Under the pieces are notes generated by a model, which was not told where the DNA came from, searched no databases, and saw nothing but the letters and a program-made list of their open reading frames with translations. This document shows positions 35,859-45,439 of a DNA stretch of 64,000 nucleotides, piece after piece. The DNA comes from Pontibacter pamirensis (lineage in GTDB: Bacteria; Bacteroidota; Bacteroidia; Cytophagales; Hymenobacteraceae), in the NCBI RefSeq assembly GCF_010015475.1, contig NZ_SSNI01000006.1, positions 1 through 64,000 on the forward strand. Reading direction: 5' to 3'. A program made the position numbers and the translations under genes. Numbering within the stretch: the stretch's first letter is position 1; each line of letters begins with the position of its first letter.

Positions 35859-37196
35859 ATGTTTTCTGAGGAGAAACAGAAAAAACATGAAGAACATCAT
35901 AAAAGAGTAAGCTGGGTTTATTACTGCATTATTTCATTGGGACTTTGGCTCATAGCCAACCCTCCCACTTTTGGCTACAAGGCGCCGTTAATGGTTTGGA
36001 ATGATATTTTGGCAGGAATCCTCCTGATTGTGCTGAGTTATTTTGCGCTGAAGCCTTATAAGCTATGGGCACAGTGGGCTATTATTTTTCTGGGGAGCTG
36101 GCTTTTAGTTGCACCCATGATTTTCGCAGCCAAGGTAGGTGCCGGCCTCCTGATCAATTACCTGATTGGCACGCTGGTAGTCGTCTTTGGTATTATCATT
36201 CCGAGGCAGCCAGGCATTAAGCTATTTGCTCAGCCAGGGCCCAATGTACCACCTGGCTGGAGTTACAATCCCTCCTCCTGGAGTCAGCGCGTACCAGTGG
36301 TCTTTTTTGCCTGGGTTGGGTTTTTCGTTGCACGATATATGGGTGCCTTTCAGATGGAGTACATTAACTCGGTTTGGGACCCATTTTTTGGTGACGGCAC
36401 CCGCAATGTACTCACCTCCAAAGTATCTGAATCTTTCCCGGTTTCTGATGCCATGCTGGGGGCTTTCTCTTATATTGTAGATGTGCTGTTCGGTTTAGCA
36501 GGAGGCACACACCGCTGGCGCACGATGCCGTGGGTTGTTATCATATTCGGTATCCTGATTTTCCCGCTCGGAGTGGTGAGTATTACCCTTGTCATTCTAC
36601 AACCGGTGTCAGTGGGATACTGGTGCACGTTGTGCCTTACCAGTGCCATGGTTTCCCTTATAATGATTCCGTTTACAATAGACGAAGTGGTGGCTACCTT
36701 ACAGCTGATGAAGTATGAAAAAAAACAAAGGAACACATCTTACTGGAAGTCCCTGTGGTTTGGCGGCACCATGGACGGCGGCAGAACAGAAGAAACGAAG
36801 AACCCGGAAACACTCCTGGAACAAACCTTCAAAGAAGCCACTAAAGACTTCCTGAGCAGGCCCTGGAACCTGTTCCTTATTTTTGCTTTAGGTGCCTGGA
36901 TCATGCTGGCGCCAGCTGTTTTAGGGTACAGTGGCACCATTGCCAACAGCGGTCATATTGCAGGTGCCCTCATCATCACCTTCACCGTTATATCCATGTC
37001 TGAAGTTGGCCGCCCCATCCGGTACATCCTGGTGCTTTTCGGCCTTTGGCTAATCGCTGCTCCCTGGGTATTGGGAACAGATAATGACGCTGCAATGTGG
37101 AATGGCGTAATTTGCGGAATAGTACTGATTCCCCTGTGTCTCCCTAAAGGAAAGGTACAAGACAAAAGAGGAAGCTTTGACAAGTACATTAAGTAG
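35859..37196 (+). CDS. SPW-repeat / VKOR-domain membrane protein
   Basis: A 445-residue membrane protein with three parts. The N-terminal SPW-type repeats (WLIANPPTFGY, SWLLVAPMIF; about 20-110) are small membrane-helix pairs. A vitamin K epoxide reductase-like core (about 150-290) has the conserved SVWDPFFGDGT loop, the helix TMPWVVIIFGI and the redox pair WCTLC at C256-C259. A second SPW block (AWIMLAPAVLGY, LWLIAAPWVLGT; about 340-435) closes the protein. The family normally oxidises thiols or reduces quinones; loop cysteines of classic VKOR are not seen, only the CxxC. A TrxA-like partner is not adjacent. The start MFSEEKQ is preferred over the ATG 14 codons upstream. Confidence 0.85.
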   Translation: MFSEEKQKKHEEHHKRVSWVYYCIISLGLWLIANPPTFGYKAPLMVWNDILAGILLIVLSYFALKPYKLWAQWAIIFLGSWLLVAPMIFAAKVGAGLLINYLIGTLVVVFGIIIPRQPGIKLFAQPGPNVPPGWSYNPSSWSQRVPVVFFAWVGFFVARYMGAFQMEYINSVWDPFFGDGTRNVLTSKVSESFPVSDAMLGAFSYIVDVLFGLAGGTHRWRTMPWVVIIFGILIFPLGVVSITLVILQPVSVGYWCTLCLTSAMVSLIMIPFTIDEVVATLQLMKYEKKQRNTSYWKSLWFGGTMDGGRTEETKNPETLLEQTFKEATKDFLSRPWNLFLIFALGAWIMLAPAVLGYSGTIANSGHIAGALIITFTVISMSEVGRPIRYILVLFGLWLIAAPWVLGTDNDAAMWNGVICGIVLIPLCLPKGKVQDKRGSFDKYIK

Positions 37197-37301
37197 AACT
37201 TTAGAACCTGTTTACCCTTATTGGAGATTTTATAACTTTACTCTTTGAACCGCCTGCCAGGAGAAACTCTGCTACCTTATATTTGCTAGTAGCTGTATAC
37301 C

Positions 37302-37363
37302 TACAAGGGGAGCTCCTGGAATCTACTTCTCAATTATGATAGATTCCGGGAGTTCCCCTTGTA
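37302..37363. terminator. Bidirectional terminator between convergent genes
   Basis: Twenty-four-base arms at 37302-37325 and 37340-37363, with two G.U pairs only. It separates the SPW-VKOR gene (+) from the antiporter (-); the right arm is followed by a T-rich run 37372-37380. Confidence 0.8.
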
Positions 37364-37379
37364 ACATGAATGTCTTTTT

Positions 37380-38492
37380 TTAACCCTGCCGCATGTTAAA
37401 GAGAATAGTCGCCCCTATTATATAAAAAATGATAACCAGAATCGAATCGAACCCCAGCCTGAAGAACGTTTTTTTGTATTTGATGGTAAGTCCTATCTGG
37501 TAAAGGCTTGTCAGCAGTATACCCAAAACAGCTCCGGCAGCGGCAAAATTTCCTACTTCATCCAGGGCTGGCCCTTCTAAATATAACAGGTCGGCAAGTA
37601 AAACAAGGCCAACATTTAAGAGGTTAGTACCAAAGATGTTGCTAAAGGCCATCCGATACCTCTTTAGCTTTGCGGCACTTATAGTTGTACTTAACTCGGG
37701 AAGTGAAGTGGTGAGGCCTACAAAGAAATACCCCATAAAACTGGACCCGATACCAGTTCTTTCAGCAATTACGTCTGCAGAATTTGCTACAAAGTAGCCA
37801 CCCGCTAGTATACCCATCGCCGATAGCAAAAAGAACAGTCCAAGTTTGGACATAACAACATCTGACAACTTTTCCTCTCCACTATCACCTTCCTCTTCTG
37901 TGTCATCTTCCTTTATTTCTTCCATTCTTTTAGATACAATAGCTTTCACTTTACCAATGCTTTCCCGCTCTTCCGGCTCCGTCAGCCACCATTTCATTCT
38001 TTTGAAGTAATTAATGAGGTAAAATAGTGCCAGGTAAAGACAAAAAAGAACCACAGACCAAAGGCCTACATGGAAAATAGCAATGTCTTCGTATAAAATG
38101 GCAATTGCAGCAGCCGAAAGAAGAAATGAAAGGCAGATAGCTTGAAACCGGGACACAGGATTTTCAAGCGAGCCGCTTAGTGAAGTTCCTTTAATAAAAG
38201 CATCTGCAACAGCCAAGACCAAAACCTGTAAGGCAATGCTTCCAAATAAATTATTAATGGCTAAGCTTACATTGTTAGCCAGTGTAGCTGAAATAGTAGT
38301 TGCAACCTCGGGCAGTGAAGTAATGACAGCAAGTCCTAATGTGCCGATAAAAACCTCTGAAATACCAGTCTTATCAATGATTTCGTCAGCATACTTAGAA
38401 AGTTTAACACCAGCTCCCCAGACTAACATACCTGCTAAAACAAAAATAACGATATTCCATATCAATGGAAGGTCCTGAATAAAGTTCGCCAA
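37380..38492 (-). CDS. Sodium/calcium exchanger-family protein
   Basis: A 370-residue cation antiporter of the CaCA superfamily. The two inverted alpha-repeats are visible: GTLGLAVITSLPEVATT near residue 50-66 and FVGLTTSLPELSTT near 255-270, each with the G-x-x-x-x-S-L-P-E core that forms the Ca2+ site. A charged cytosolic loop (EEIKEDDTEEEGDSGEEK) lies between the halves, in which acidic residues could sense Ca2+. No ATG fits the conserved N-terminus; a TTG at 38490-38492 (MANFIQDLP) is proposed. Confidence 0.85.
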   Translation of the reverse strand: MANFIQDLPLIWNIVIFVLAGMLVWGAGVKLSKYADEIIDKTGISEVFIGTLGLAVITSLPEVATTISATLANNVSLAINNLFGSIALQVLVLAVADAFIKGTSLSGSLENPVSRFQAICLSFLLSAAAIAILYEDIAIFHVGLWSVVLFCLYLALFYLINYFKRMKWWLTEPEERESIGKVKAIVSKRMEEIKEDDTEEEGDSGEEKLSDVVMSKLGLFFLLSAMGILAGGYFVANSADVIAERTGIGSSFMGYFFVGLTTSLPELSTTISAAKLKRYRMAFSNIFGTNLLNVGLVLLADLLYLEGPALDEVGNFAAAGAVLGILLTSLYQIGLTIKYKKTFFRLGFDSILVIIFYIIGATILFNMRQG

Positions 38493-38813
38493 GTCTAATT
38501 GTCTTGAAATGGTAAAAAATTGCTCTAAGGATTAGCAAGAGTACGGCTGCAAAAAACCTGCTAATAGACTGTTATACTAAAAGATGCCTTTCTTGTTTAT
38601 CCTATACAGGTGAAGTTACAGGGACTGCAAGGAGCATTTCTGATACTTATATAGCTTGCTTTCATTGAAGTCCAAAAAGCATAACTGACTTTTTATGCCT
38701 CTCTTTCCGGGTTGTTTACAGGAGCCCGGCGCACACTTCCCTAATTTTATTTCAAACCATACCCTCTTATTACTGCGAAGTCAGGATATTTGCATTCGCT
38801 CAAATTGTCTCGT
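38493..38813. other. Divergent intergenic region
   Basis: About 320 bases between the antiporter and the MFS gene. No gene or clear regulatory element was recognised. Confidence 0.35.
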
Positions 38814-39965
38814 ATGGATTTAAAAGTCAGGCAGCGGGTTTCCCTCAGTGCATTTTTCTTTCTCTCAGGGTTTTGCTTTTCTAGTTGGGCAGCAAGAATA
38901 CCCACCATCAAAAACACCTTCGGTTTTAATGAGGCAGAGTTGGGCACCATTCTCCTCGCCATGCCTATCAGTTCCCTGATTGGCCTCCCCTTCTCCGGCT
39001 GGCTCGTCACCAAATACGACAGCAGAATACCCCTCACAGCAGCTTTTGTGGTGCATGCACTATGTCTGTCACTCATCAGCTTTGCCACTACTACGCTTAC
39101 ACTGGTCATGGCCATTTTCCTGTTTGCCTTTAGCATGCGCATACTTAATATCTCCATGAACACACAGGCTATTACGCTGCAGAAGCAGTTTGACCGCAAA
39201 ATAAACGGCTCCTTTCACGGGCTCTGGAGCACAGGCGGTATCGTGGGCGTAGGATTTACCACGCTGTTGGTGGCGATGGATATTTCCATCACACCTCATT
39301 TAATGTCTGTAACAGCCGCAGTTATTCTGGCAACGTTGTTCACCTACCGGTTTCTGTTGCGAAACGACCGTTCTACTGCCGGAAATAAACTAGCTTTCGG
39401 TAAACCTGACCCATACATCCTGTACCTTGGCGTGATGGTGTTTTTTGCGGCCATCTGCGAAGGAGGCATGTTTGACTGGAGTGGCATCTATTTTCAGGAA
39501 GTCGTGCAGGTCGATATATTTACCGTCGGTTACCTGATTTTCATGACTTGCATGGCGCTCTCGCGGTTCCTTTCAGATCGTATTATTGAAAGAATAGGTA
39601 TGCCAGCCACTTATGTCTTCAGTGCCGTGTTCATCTTTTCAGGTATCTGGCTGGCCATTCTCTTTCCAAGCTTCTGGCCTGCCATGATCGGGTTTTCACT
39701 GGTAGGGTTTGGCACTGCTGCTATTATCCCGATGACGTTTACCTTAGCGGGTGCCTCCAAAAAATACTCACCGGGAATGGCCATTTCCATCATTGCCACT
39801 TATGGTATGTTCGGCATGCTGATTGGTCCGCCTATGATCGGCTATCTGGCACATGCCTTCAACTTGCGGGTGTCGTTTATCGCCTTTGCCTGCGCCGGAT
39901 TTATGCTCATCCCTATTTCACAATTGTTTTTCAGGAAAGAAGCGCGGGTAGCAACAGCAAACTGA
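38814..39965 (+). CDS. MFS transporter (YbjJ-like)
   Basis: A 383-residue carrier with 12 predicted hydrophobic helices. The N-terminal SGFCFSSWAARIP, the loop GWLVTKYDSRIPL and the second-half loop SDRIIERIGMP are typical of MFS proteins, and FHGLWSTGGIVG with the MFDWSGIYF segment matches the YbjJ-like/FucP-related group. The substrate is unknown. The start is the ATG at 38814; the TTG eight codons upstream is unlikely. Confidence 0.88.
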   Translation: MDLKVRQRVSLSAFFFLSGFCFSSWAARIPTIKNTFGFNEAELGTILLAMPISSLIGLPFSGWLVTKYDSRIPLTAAFVVHALCLSLISFATTTLTLVMAIFLFAFSMRILNISMNTQAITLQKQFDRKINGSFHGLWSTGGIVGVGFTTLLVAMDISITPHLMSVTAAVILATLFTYRFLLRNDRSTAGNKLAFGKPDPYILYLGVMVFFAAICEGGMFDWSGIYFQEVVQVDIFTVGYLIFMTCMALSRFLSDRIIERIGMPATYVFSAVFIFSGIWLAILFPSFWPAMIGFSLVGFGTAAIIPMTFTLAGASKKYSPGMAISIIATYGMFGMLIGPPMIGYLAHAFNLRVSFIAFACAGFMLIPISQLFFRKEARVATAN

Positions 39966-40107
39966 TATTGCTTTTGATTTCCAGCGACATAACAAAACGG
40001 TGCCTGCTGGTACATCTTTATACTTCAAAAAGAAAAAATCTTTATACCCGCCTACCTTTCAAAAGGCTTGCATTTGTTGTACAGGGCTTTTATTTTGTCT
40101 CCAGATT

Positions 40108-40181
40108 CGGGGTGTAGCGTAGCCTGGTATCGCGCCAGCATGGGGTGCTGGAGGTCGTGGGTTCGAATCCCGCCACTCCGA
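40108..40181 (+). tRNA. tRNA-Pro (anticodon GGG)
   Basis: Acceptor CGGGGTG (40108-40114) pairs with CACTCCG (40174-40180) with one G.T; discriminator A at 40181. The anticodon stem CCAGC/GCTGG closes loop ATGGGGT, giving GGG. The T-arm is GTGGGTTCGAATCCCGC. Confidence 0.97.
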
Positions 40182-40189
40182 CTTTTTTG

Positions 40190-40220
40190 AAGGCCTTGTA
40201 CAATTCATGTATGAGGCCTT
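40190..40220 (+). terminator. Rho-independent terminator after tRNA-Pro
   Basis: AAGGCCT at the left (40190-) pairs with AGGCCTT at the right (-40220), with TACA/TGTA inside, followed by a T run. Confidence 0.8.
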
Positions 40221-40396
40221 TTTTATGCCCGCTCAGAACCTTTTGTTGTTTTTAACATACAAGTATGTAGAGCCAGCACAGCATACAAAAACTTCCTCAG
40301 CACCCATCGCAGGCCTTAAAAGTGTACTGCCGGGAAAAGTGAAAGGACTTGTCGTGAGTATGCCTGAAGAGCTCCATAAACTTAAACACAAAAGCG

Positions 40397-40936
40397 ATGA
40401 TAAACACGGTATTAACCTACCTGCACGACTTTCACGGTGATGGACAATTCCATGATCTGACGCCGCTCATAAAAAAAGACCCATCAGCAATTTCTGAGGT
40501 CTTTATTTACAACCTGCATCTGGATGGATTTATAGAAATTCAGGAACCCACCGCCTTCGATAATTCTAAAGATACAGACGAAGTTCACCCAATTGCCGGC
40601 AGACTGACAGAGAAAGGTTTGTACTACCTGGAGGGGAACAGGAAAATAACAACCATCATTAAAGCCATAGAAGAACAGTTGATTTTGAATGTGCTGTACA
40701 GAGATGAGGAAGGCCATGAAGAACAGGTATCACTATCACCCTATGTGTATGGCAAAGACACGGAGGAAAGGGCCTGGGTATGGGGCGCTGTATCAAGTGA
40801 GGGTAAAGACCATGAGCGGTTTTTGTTGGATCAGTTAACGGTTGAAGAAACGCCCGCAGGTAGCTTCAGGGTAGACAGAGAAATGAAACTGAGCCAGCCA
40901 AGAGACATAGAGGTTGTGGCCCAGGTGCAATACTAA
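40397..40936 (+). CDS. Hypothetical protein with a winged-helix-like start and a WYL-like segment
   Basis: A 179-residue protein with no firm family. The first about 75 residues (VLTYLHDFHGDGQFHDLTPLI, GRLTEKGLYYLEG) look like a short winged-helix segment. Residues about 85-155 (QLILNVLYRDEEGHEEQVSLSPYVYGKDTEERAWVWGA and RFLLDQLTVEET in pattern) resemble the WYL ligand-sensing beta fold of transcription regulators, with PYVY in place of the common PyxL and FLLDQL in place of FRLDRI. The gene is back to back with the convergent PagL-like gene: TAA at 40934-40936 is directly followed by the TCA of the other stop. Confidence 0.55.
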   Translation: MINTVLTYLHDFHGDGQFHDLTPLIKKDPSAISEVFIYNLHLDGFIEIQEPTAFDNSKDTDEVHPIAGRLTEKGLYYLEGNRKITTIIKAIEEQLILNVLYRDEEGHEEQVSLSPYVYGKDTEERAWVWGAVSSEGKDHERFLLDQLTVEETPAGSFRVDREMKLSQPRDIEVVAQVQY

Positions 40937-42061
40937 TCACAGCCGCAGCCCTATCCGCGCATCCAAGAAATCGGCCACATGGCGGTGTGCCTTCAGGTTA
41001 ATACCAAAGAAGGCTTTGTTGCCGGTATGATACTCCAACCCGTAGCGTTGGTACACAGCATCGCGGGCTGCATGGGGAGCATACACATAAACCCCCAGTT
41101 GCTGGCTGAACCGGAACCTGCCGATGCGAAACTCATGCCCTGCCAGCAAGGCGCCACGCTGAAAGTCTGTTTCCTCGCCACGCTGCTCCAGCTGTTTCCG
41201 GATAGTAAAATCGGCAACCCATTCAGCACCGGCGGTAAGTGCGCTGAGCCTGCCCACAGGCTGGCTTACATAAGCCGTAAGCCCCAGAAGGGGGAGCTGC
41301 CTGCTGGGGTCGTCTGATCGGTCCTGGTAAGACGCGAGCAGTGCCAGCAGGTAATGCCGCTTATGATCCTGTAAGTTGCTTTCTGATGGCTGCCTTTCCG
41401 GGAAAGTGGCGGGCTGTATGGCATAATGTACCCCTACTGTGGCCGTCGGAAAGTTGATACCTTTATTTGGCTGTCGTAAACCAGCGTTAGAAATATGCTT
41501 ATAAGTGCCACCAGCCCGCAGCATAAAGTGCCTGTTCAGCCTGTAGTTAGCCATTACATTCGCCTCCAGCGGAAAGCTGATGGCTGTGCTGTAAAACAGG
41601 TTCTCAGGGTTCGTTTCCGGATCATACACGTTATCAAGGTAAGCTAAGCCGCCGCCAAGTCGAAAAGAGAAGCTGAAGGCCTTGTGGGCTGAGAAAAAAA
41701 GCTCAACATATGCTATCAGCGCATAGCCATTGCCCAGCACCTCCGGGTTATCAAAGTTATAATATGCCAGGGAAACGCCCAACCGGGGGTATGCCTGCAG
41801 GTACTGCCAGGATTTGGCATCTGCAAAATGAAACCCAATGTCTACTTCAGTACCCCACGGGTTAGCATCCGCCACATCCCTGATTTCCCTGGAATGCGGT
41901 ATGATGAAACCGTAGTGCCCAAGCAAGCCTATGGTAACAGCAACGCGTGAGGTATCATGGTTTTGGGTAAGCCCGGAAGCATGTGTAGCCGGTATCGCTG
42001 TGAACTGAAGTACAAGGAGGAGGAGTATCGAAAGCAGCTGTAATATGAATTGTCTGAACAT
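40937..42061 (-). CDS. PagL-like lipid A 3-O-deacylase / acyloxyacyl hydrolase
   Basis: A 374-residue outer membrane beta-barrel protein with an N-terminal signal (LLSILLLLVLQF). The YKHISNAGLRQPN stretch matches the PagL catalytic region HxSNxG, with His and Ser of the active site. PagL itself has about 150-170 residues; the longer form with an extra barrel-like C-terminal half is usual in Bacteroidota proteins annotated as acyloxyacyl hydrolase. It probably trims an acyl chain from lipid A. It converges on the preceding gene with no gap. Confidence 0.82.
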   Translation of the reverse strand: MFRQFILQLLSILLLLVLQFTAIPATHASGLTQNHDTSRVAVTIGLLGHYGFIIPHSREIRDVADANPWGTEVDIGFHFADAKSWQYLQAYPRLGVSLAYYNFDNPEVLGNGYALIAYVELFFSAHKAFSFSFRLGGGLAYLDNVYDPETNPENLFYSTAISFPLEANVMANYRLNRHFMLRAGGTYKHISNAGLRQPNKGINFPTATVGVHYAIQPATFPERQPSESNLQDHKRHYLLALLASYQDRSDDPSRQLPLLGLTAYVSQPVGRLSALTAGAEWVADFTIRKQLEQRGEETDFQRGALLAGHEFRIGRFRFSQQLGVYVYAPHAARDAVYQRYGLEYHTGNKAFFGINLKAHRHVADFLDARIGLRL

Positions 42062-42450
42062 AACAAACTTAACCTTTCTTCACCTGATGCAACATATACT
42101 TTCGATTCGGTTGTTGTCTATAATAAACAGGTTATCAGAACCCATTGTTACAAATTTCACCCATTCCTATCCGTTGAAACATTATTTGAATTCGCTGCTG
42201 TGGCAGGCGTGTTAAAACAGAATCAGGCGCATACTCTCTTAAGCTGGTCCTTCTCTCTTTGACTTTAGCTTACCGCTGCTTACCTTCGGGAATAGAATAT
42301 TTGTTAAAAAAGCAAAGCGCCTATTGTTTCATAAACAAAGCGTCAAAGAATAGCTTTAAAGTTTAACATCTTATATTCTATCATCTTAAAAAAATAGCGT
42401 CTTAACCGGTCTGCACTGCTCTCTAAGCAGCAGCAGGCAACGTGAACTAT
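42062..42450. other. Divergent intergenic region
   Basis: AT-rich spacer between the PagL-like gene and the FAD dehydrogenase. No gene, hairpin or clear promoter recognised. Confidence 0.4.
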
Positions 42451-45396
42451 ATGAATTCAGAAAAACTGAAGCAACTTTCCGGGCAGTTAGAAGGAGAGTT
42501 TTATTTCGATAACACTATGCGTACGCTGTACGCCACAGATGCCTCGGCTTACCGTGAAATGCCCCAGGCTGTTGCTTTCCCGAAGTCGATATCGGATATA
42601 AAAAAGCTTATCCACTTTGCACGTCAGGAAGGCACCTCCCTTATACCACGCACAGCCGGCACATCGCTGGCTGGCCAGGTAGTAGGGAACGGTATTATAG
42701 TGGACGTGTCCCGCACCTTTACACAAATTCTGGAGGTAAACCCGGAAGAAAACTGGGTACGGGTGCAGCCGGGTGTTATCCGGGACGAGCTTAACCTTTT
42801 CCTCCGACAGCACGGCCTTTACTTCGGACCGGAAACATCCACCGCAAACCGGGCCATGGTCGGCGGCATGGTAGGCAATAACTCTTGTGGCTCCAACTCA
42901 GTGGTATATGGCAGCACCCGCGAGCATACTATTTCGGTGAAAGCCATTTTAAGTGATGGCACGGAAACAGAATTCGGCGTTCTGAGCCAGGAGGAGTTTG
43001 AGGCAAAATGCAGAGGCGAAAACACGTCCGGAGAACTTGAAACCCGCATCTATCAGGCTACAAAGGCGATGCTGTCGCATGTGCCTTCGCAGGAGAATAT
43101 CCGGCGGGAGTTCCCGAAGCCCAGCATCCAGCGCCGCAACACCGGCTATGCCATCGACCTGCTGCTGGAGTCGGAACCATTTACCGCAGGTGCTGAAGCC
43201 TTTAACTTCTGCAAGCTGATGGCAGGCTCTGAGGGCACGCTGGCTTTCCTGACAGAAATAAAGCTGCACGTAAACCCGCTTCCGCCAAAGGAAACCGGTT
43301 TGCTGTGCATCCATTGCAACACGATTGATGAGTCGTTGCGGGCAAACCTGGTGGCGCTGCATTACAAGCCCAGCGCCAGTGAGTTGATGGACCACTATAT
43401 ACTGGAGTGCACTAAAACGAATATTGAGCACAGCCAGAACCGTTTCTTTGTAAAAGGCGATCCTGGAGCCATTCTGGTGGTAGAACTTGGAGCCGAAACC
43501 TTGGAGGAAGTGCAGGAACGGGCACAGGCGCTGGTGCGCGACCTGGAGAAAAACAACCTGGGCTACCATTACCCGCTGGTAACAGGCCCTGACACCAAAA
43601 AAGTATGGAACCTGCGCAAAGCTGGCCTCGGCCTGCTCTCCAATGTGCCGGGCGATGCCAAACCAGTAGCCGTGATTGAGGATACTGCAGTGGACGTAGC
43701 AGACCTTCCGGAGTTTATACGGGAGTTCAACCTCACGCTGGAGCAGTATAACCTATACTGCGTACACTACGCCCACGCGGGCAGCGGAGAACTGCACCTG
43801 CGCCCTATCATCAACCTGAAAACAGAAGAAGGCAACAAGCTCTTCCGCGACATAGCCACAGAGATTGCACACCTCGTGAAAAAGTACCGGGGCTCCCTGA
43901 GCGGTGAGCACGGCGACGGCCGCCTGCGCGGTGAGTTCATACCCTTCATGATCGGGGAGGATAATTACAGGTTAGTGGAGGAAGTGAAACGCGTGTGGGA
44001 CCCAGGCAATATCTTCAACCCCGGCAAAATTGTAAACACGCCCTCCATGAACACTTTCCTGCGCTATGACCCGGGGCAGGAGACACCGGAGTTCGACACT
44101 GTTTTCCGCTTCAGCCAGCAAGGGGGCGTATTGCGGGCAGCAGAACTTTGCAACGGCTCCGGCGACTGCCGCAAAACGCACCTGACAGGCGGCACCATGT
44201 GCCCCAGCTATATGGTGACCCGCAACGAAAAGGATACTACCCGCGGCAGGGCCAACATGATGCGTGAGTTCCTGACCCGTTCTGACAAGGCGAACCGTTT
44301 CGACCACGAAGAAATCATGGACACCATGCACACCTGCCTTTCCTGCAAAGGCTGTAAGTCGGAGTGCCCCTCTAACGTGGACGTGGCCAAACTGAAAGCG
44401 GAGTTTCTGCAGCATTACTACGATGCTAACGGCGTACCTTTCCGCACCCGCATGGTCGGCAATTTTACCAAGGCCAATCAACTGGCCGCTATGGCGCCTG
44501 GTGTATATAATTTCCTGTTTAAGAATAACACAACGGCTAACATTGCCAAGAAAATGATGGGCTTTGCGCCAAAACGCACCATTCCGTTGCTGCAGGAAAC
44601 TACCCTGCGCAGCTGGTTTAAAAAGCACAAAAAGCAGACAGACAGCAACGGGCAGCAAAAAGTGAAAAAGAAAGTATACCTTTTCTGCGACGAATTCACC
44701 AATTACAACGACACGCACATCGGAAAAAAAGCCGTGCTGCTGCTGGAGCGCCTAGGCTATGAGGTAGAGATTCCGAAGCACGAGGAAAGCGGCCGCACCT
44801 ATATGTCCAAAGGCCTGCTGCGGGAGGCAAAGAAGCTGGCACAGAAAAATGTGGCGATGTTGAAAGACCTCATCTCCAGCGACACCCCACTGGTGGGTAT
44901 AGAACCTTCCTGCATCCTCTCCTTCCGCGACGAATACATCGACTTGGTAGACGCTGCCCAGGAAGAGGATGCCAAGAGCCTGTCTATCCACTGCCTGCAG
45001 TTCGATGAGTTTATCGCGCGCGAAGTCATCAGCGGCAAAATCGACAAAAGTTTGTTTAAAGATGAGGCGCGGCAAATAAAGCTCCACGGGCATTGCCACC
45101 AGAAAGCGCTTTCTTCTGTACTCTACACCCAGCAGATGCTCACCCTGCCTCCCAACTACAAAGTGGAAAACATTCCATCCGGCTGCTGCGGCATGGCAGG
45201 CTCTTTTGGCTATGAGGCCGAGCACTATGACATCTCTATGCAGGTAGGTGAGTTAGTGTTATTTCCAACCGTACGGCAACAACCGGAGGAGGTGATCATC
45301 GCCGCCCCCGGCACCAGCTGCCGCCACCAAATCCACGATGGCACCGGCCGAAAAGCCCTGCATCCAATTGAGGTACTGTATGATGCTTTGAAGTAG
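42451..45396 (+). CDS. Fused FAD-linked oxidase / Fe-S oxidoreductase (glycolate or D-lactate type)
   Basis: A 981-residue cytoplasmic or membrane-associated dehydrogenase of the YdiJ/GlcD-GlcF fusion type. An FAD-binding PCMH domain (about 35-240; IPRTAGTSLAGQVVG, GGMVGNNSCGSNSV), an FAD-linked oxidase C-terminal domain (about 250-540; SGEHGDGRLRG), then an iron-sulfur part with CNGSGDCRKT, a [4Fe-4S] motif CLSCKGCKSECPS and two CCG domains (PSCILSFRDE and IPSGCCGMAGSFG). The enzyme oxidises a 2-hydroxy acid, such as glycolate, D-lactate or 2-hydroxyglutarate, and passes electrons to the iron-sulfur half. One cysteine cluster of GlcF proteins looks altered (CNGSGDCRKT). The ATG at 42451 is preferred to a GTG at 42442. 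Confidence 0.9.
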   Translation: MNSEKLKQLSGQLEGEFYFDNTMRTLYATDASAYREMPQAVAFPKSISDIKKLIHFARQEGTSLIPRTAGTSLAGQVVGNGIIVDVSRTFTQILEVNPEENWVRVQPGVIRDELNLFLRQHGLYFGPETSTANRAMVGGMVGNNSCGSNSVVYGSTREHTISVKAILSDGTETEFGVLSQEEFEAKCRGENTSGELETRIYQATKAMLSHVPSQENIRREFPKPSIQRRNTGYAIDLLLESEPFTAGAEAFNFCKLMAGSEGTLAFLTEIKLHVNPLPPKETGLLCIHCNTIDESLRANLVALHYKPSASELMDHYILECTKTNIEHSQNRFFVKGDPGAILVVELGAETLEEVQERAQALVRDLEKNNLGYHYPLVTGPDTKKVWNLRKAGLGLLSNVPGDAKPVAVIEDTAVDVADLPEFIREFNLTLEQYNLYCVHYAHAGSGELHLRPIINLKTEEGNKLFRDIATEIAHLVKKYRGSLSGEHGDGRLRGEFIPFMIGEDNYRLVEEVKRVWDPGNIFNPGKIVNTPSMNTFLRYDPGQETPEFDTVFRFSQQGGVLRAAELCNGSGDCRKTHLTGGTMCPSYMVTRNEKDTTRGRANMMREFLTRSDKANRFDHEEIMDTMHTCLSCKGCKSECPSNVDVAKLKAEFLQHYYDANGVPFRTRMVGNFTKANQLAAMAPGVYNFLFKNNTTANIAKKMMGFAPKRTIPLLQETTLRSWFKKHKKQTDSNGQQKVKKKVYLFCDEFTNYNDTHIGKKAVLLLERLGYEVEIPKHEESGRTYMSKGLLREAKKLAQKNVAMLKDLISSDTPLVGIEPSCILSFRDEYIDLVDAAQEEDAKSLSIHCLQFDEFIAREVISGKIDKSLFKDEARQIKLHGHCHQKALSSVLYTQQMLTLPPNYKVENIPSGCCGMAGSFGYEAEHYDISMQVGELVLFPTVRQQPEEVIIAAPGTSCRHQIHDGTGRKALHPIEVLYDALK

Positions 45397-45439
45397 GATG
45401 CACTTCGGTTAAAGATTGCCCTGAATACATGAAAAACAG

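Noticed and set aside
40207..40440. A 77-codon ORF after tRNA-Pro
   Set aside because: It starts inside the tRNA terminator and overlaps the better-supported gene at 40397.
43972..44718. A 248-codon minus-strand ORF
   Set aside because: It is antisense to the Fe-S half of the FAD dehydrogenase, whose motifs are unambiguous.
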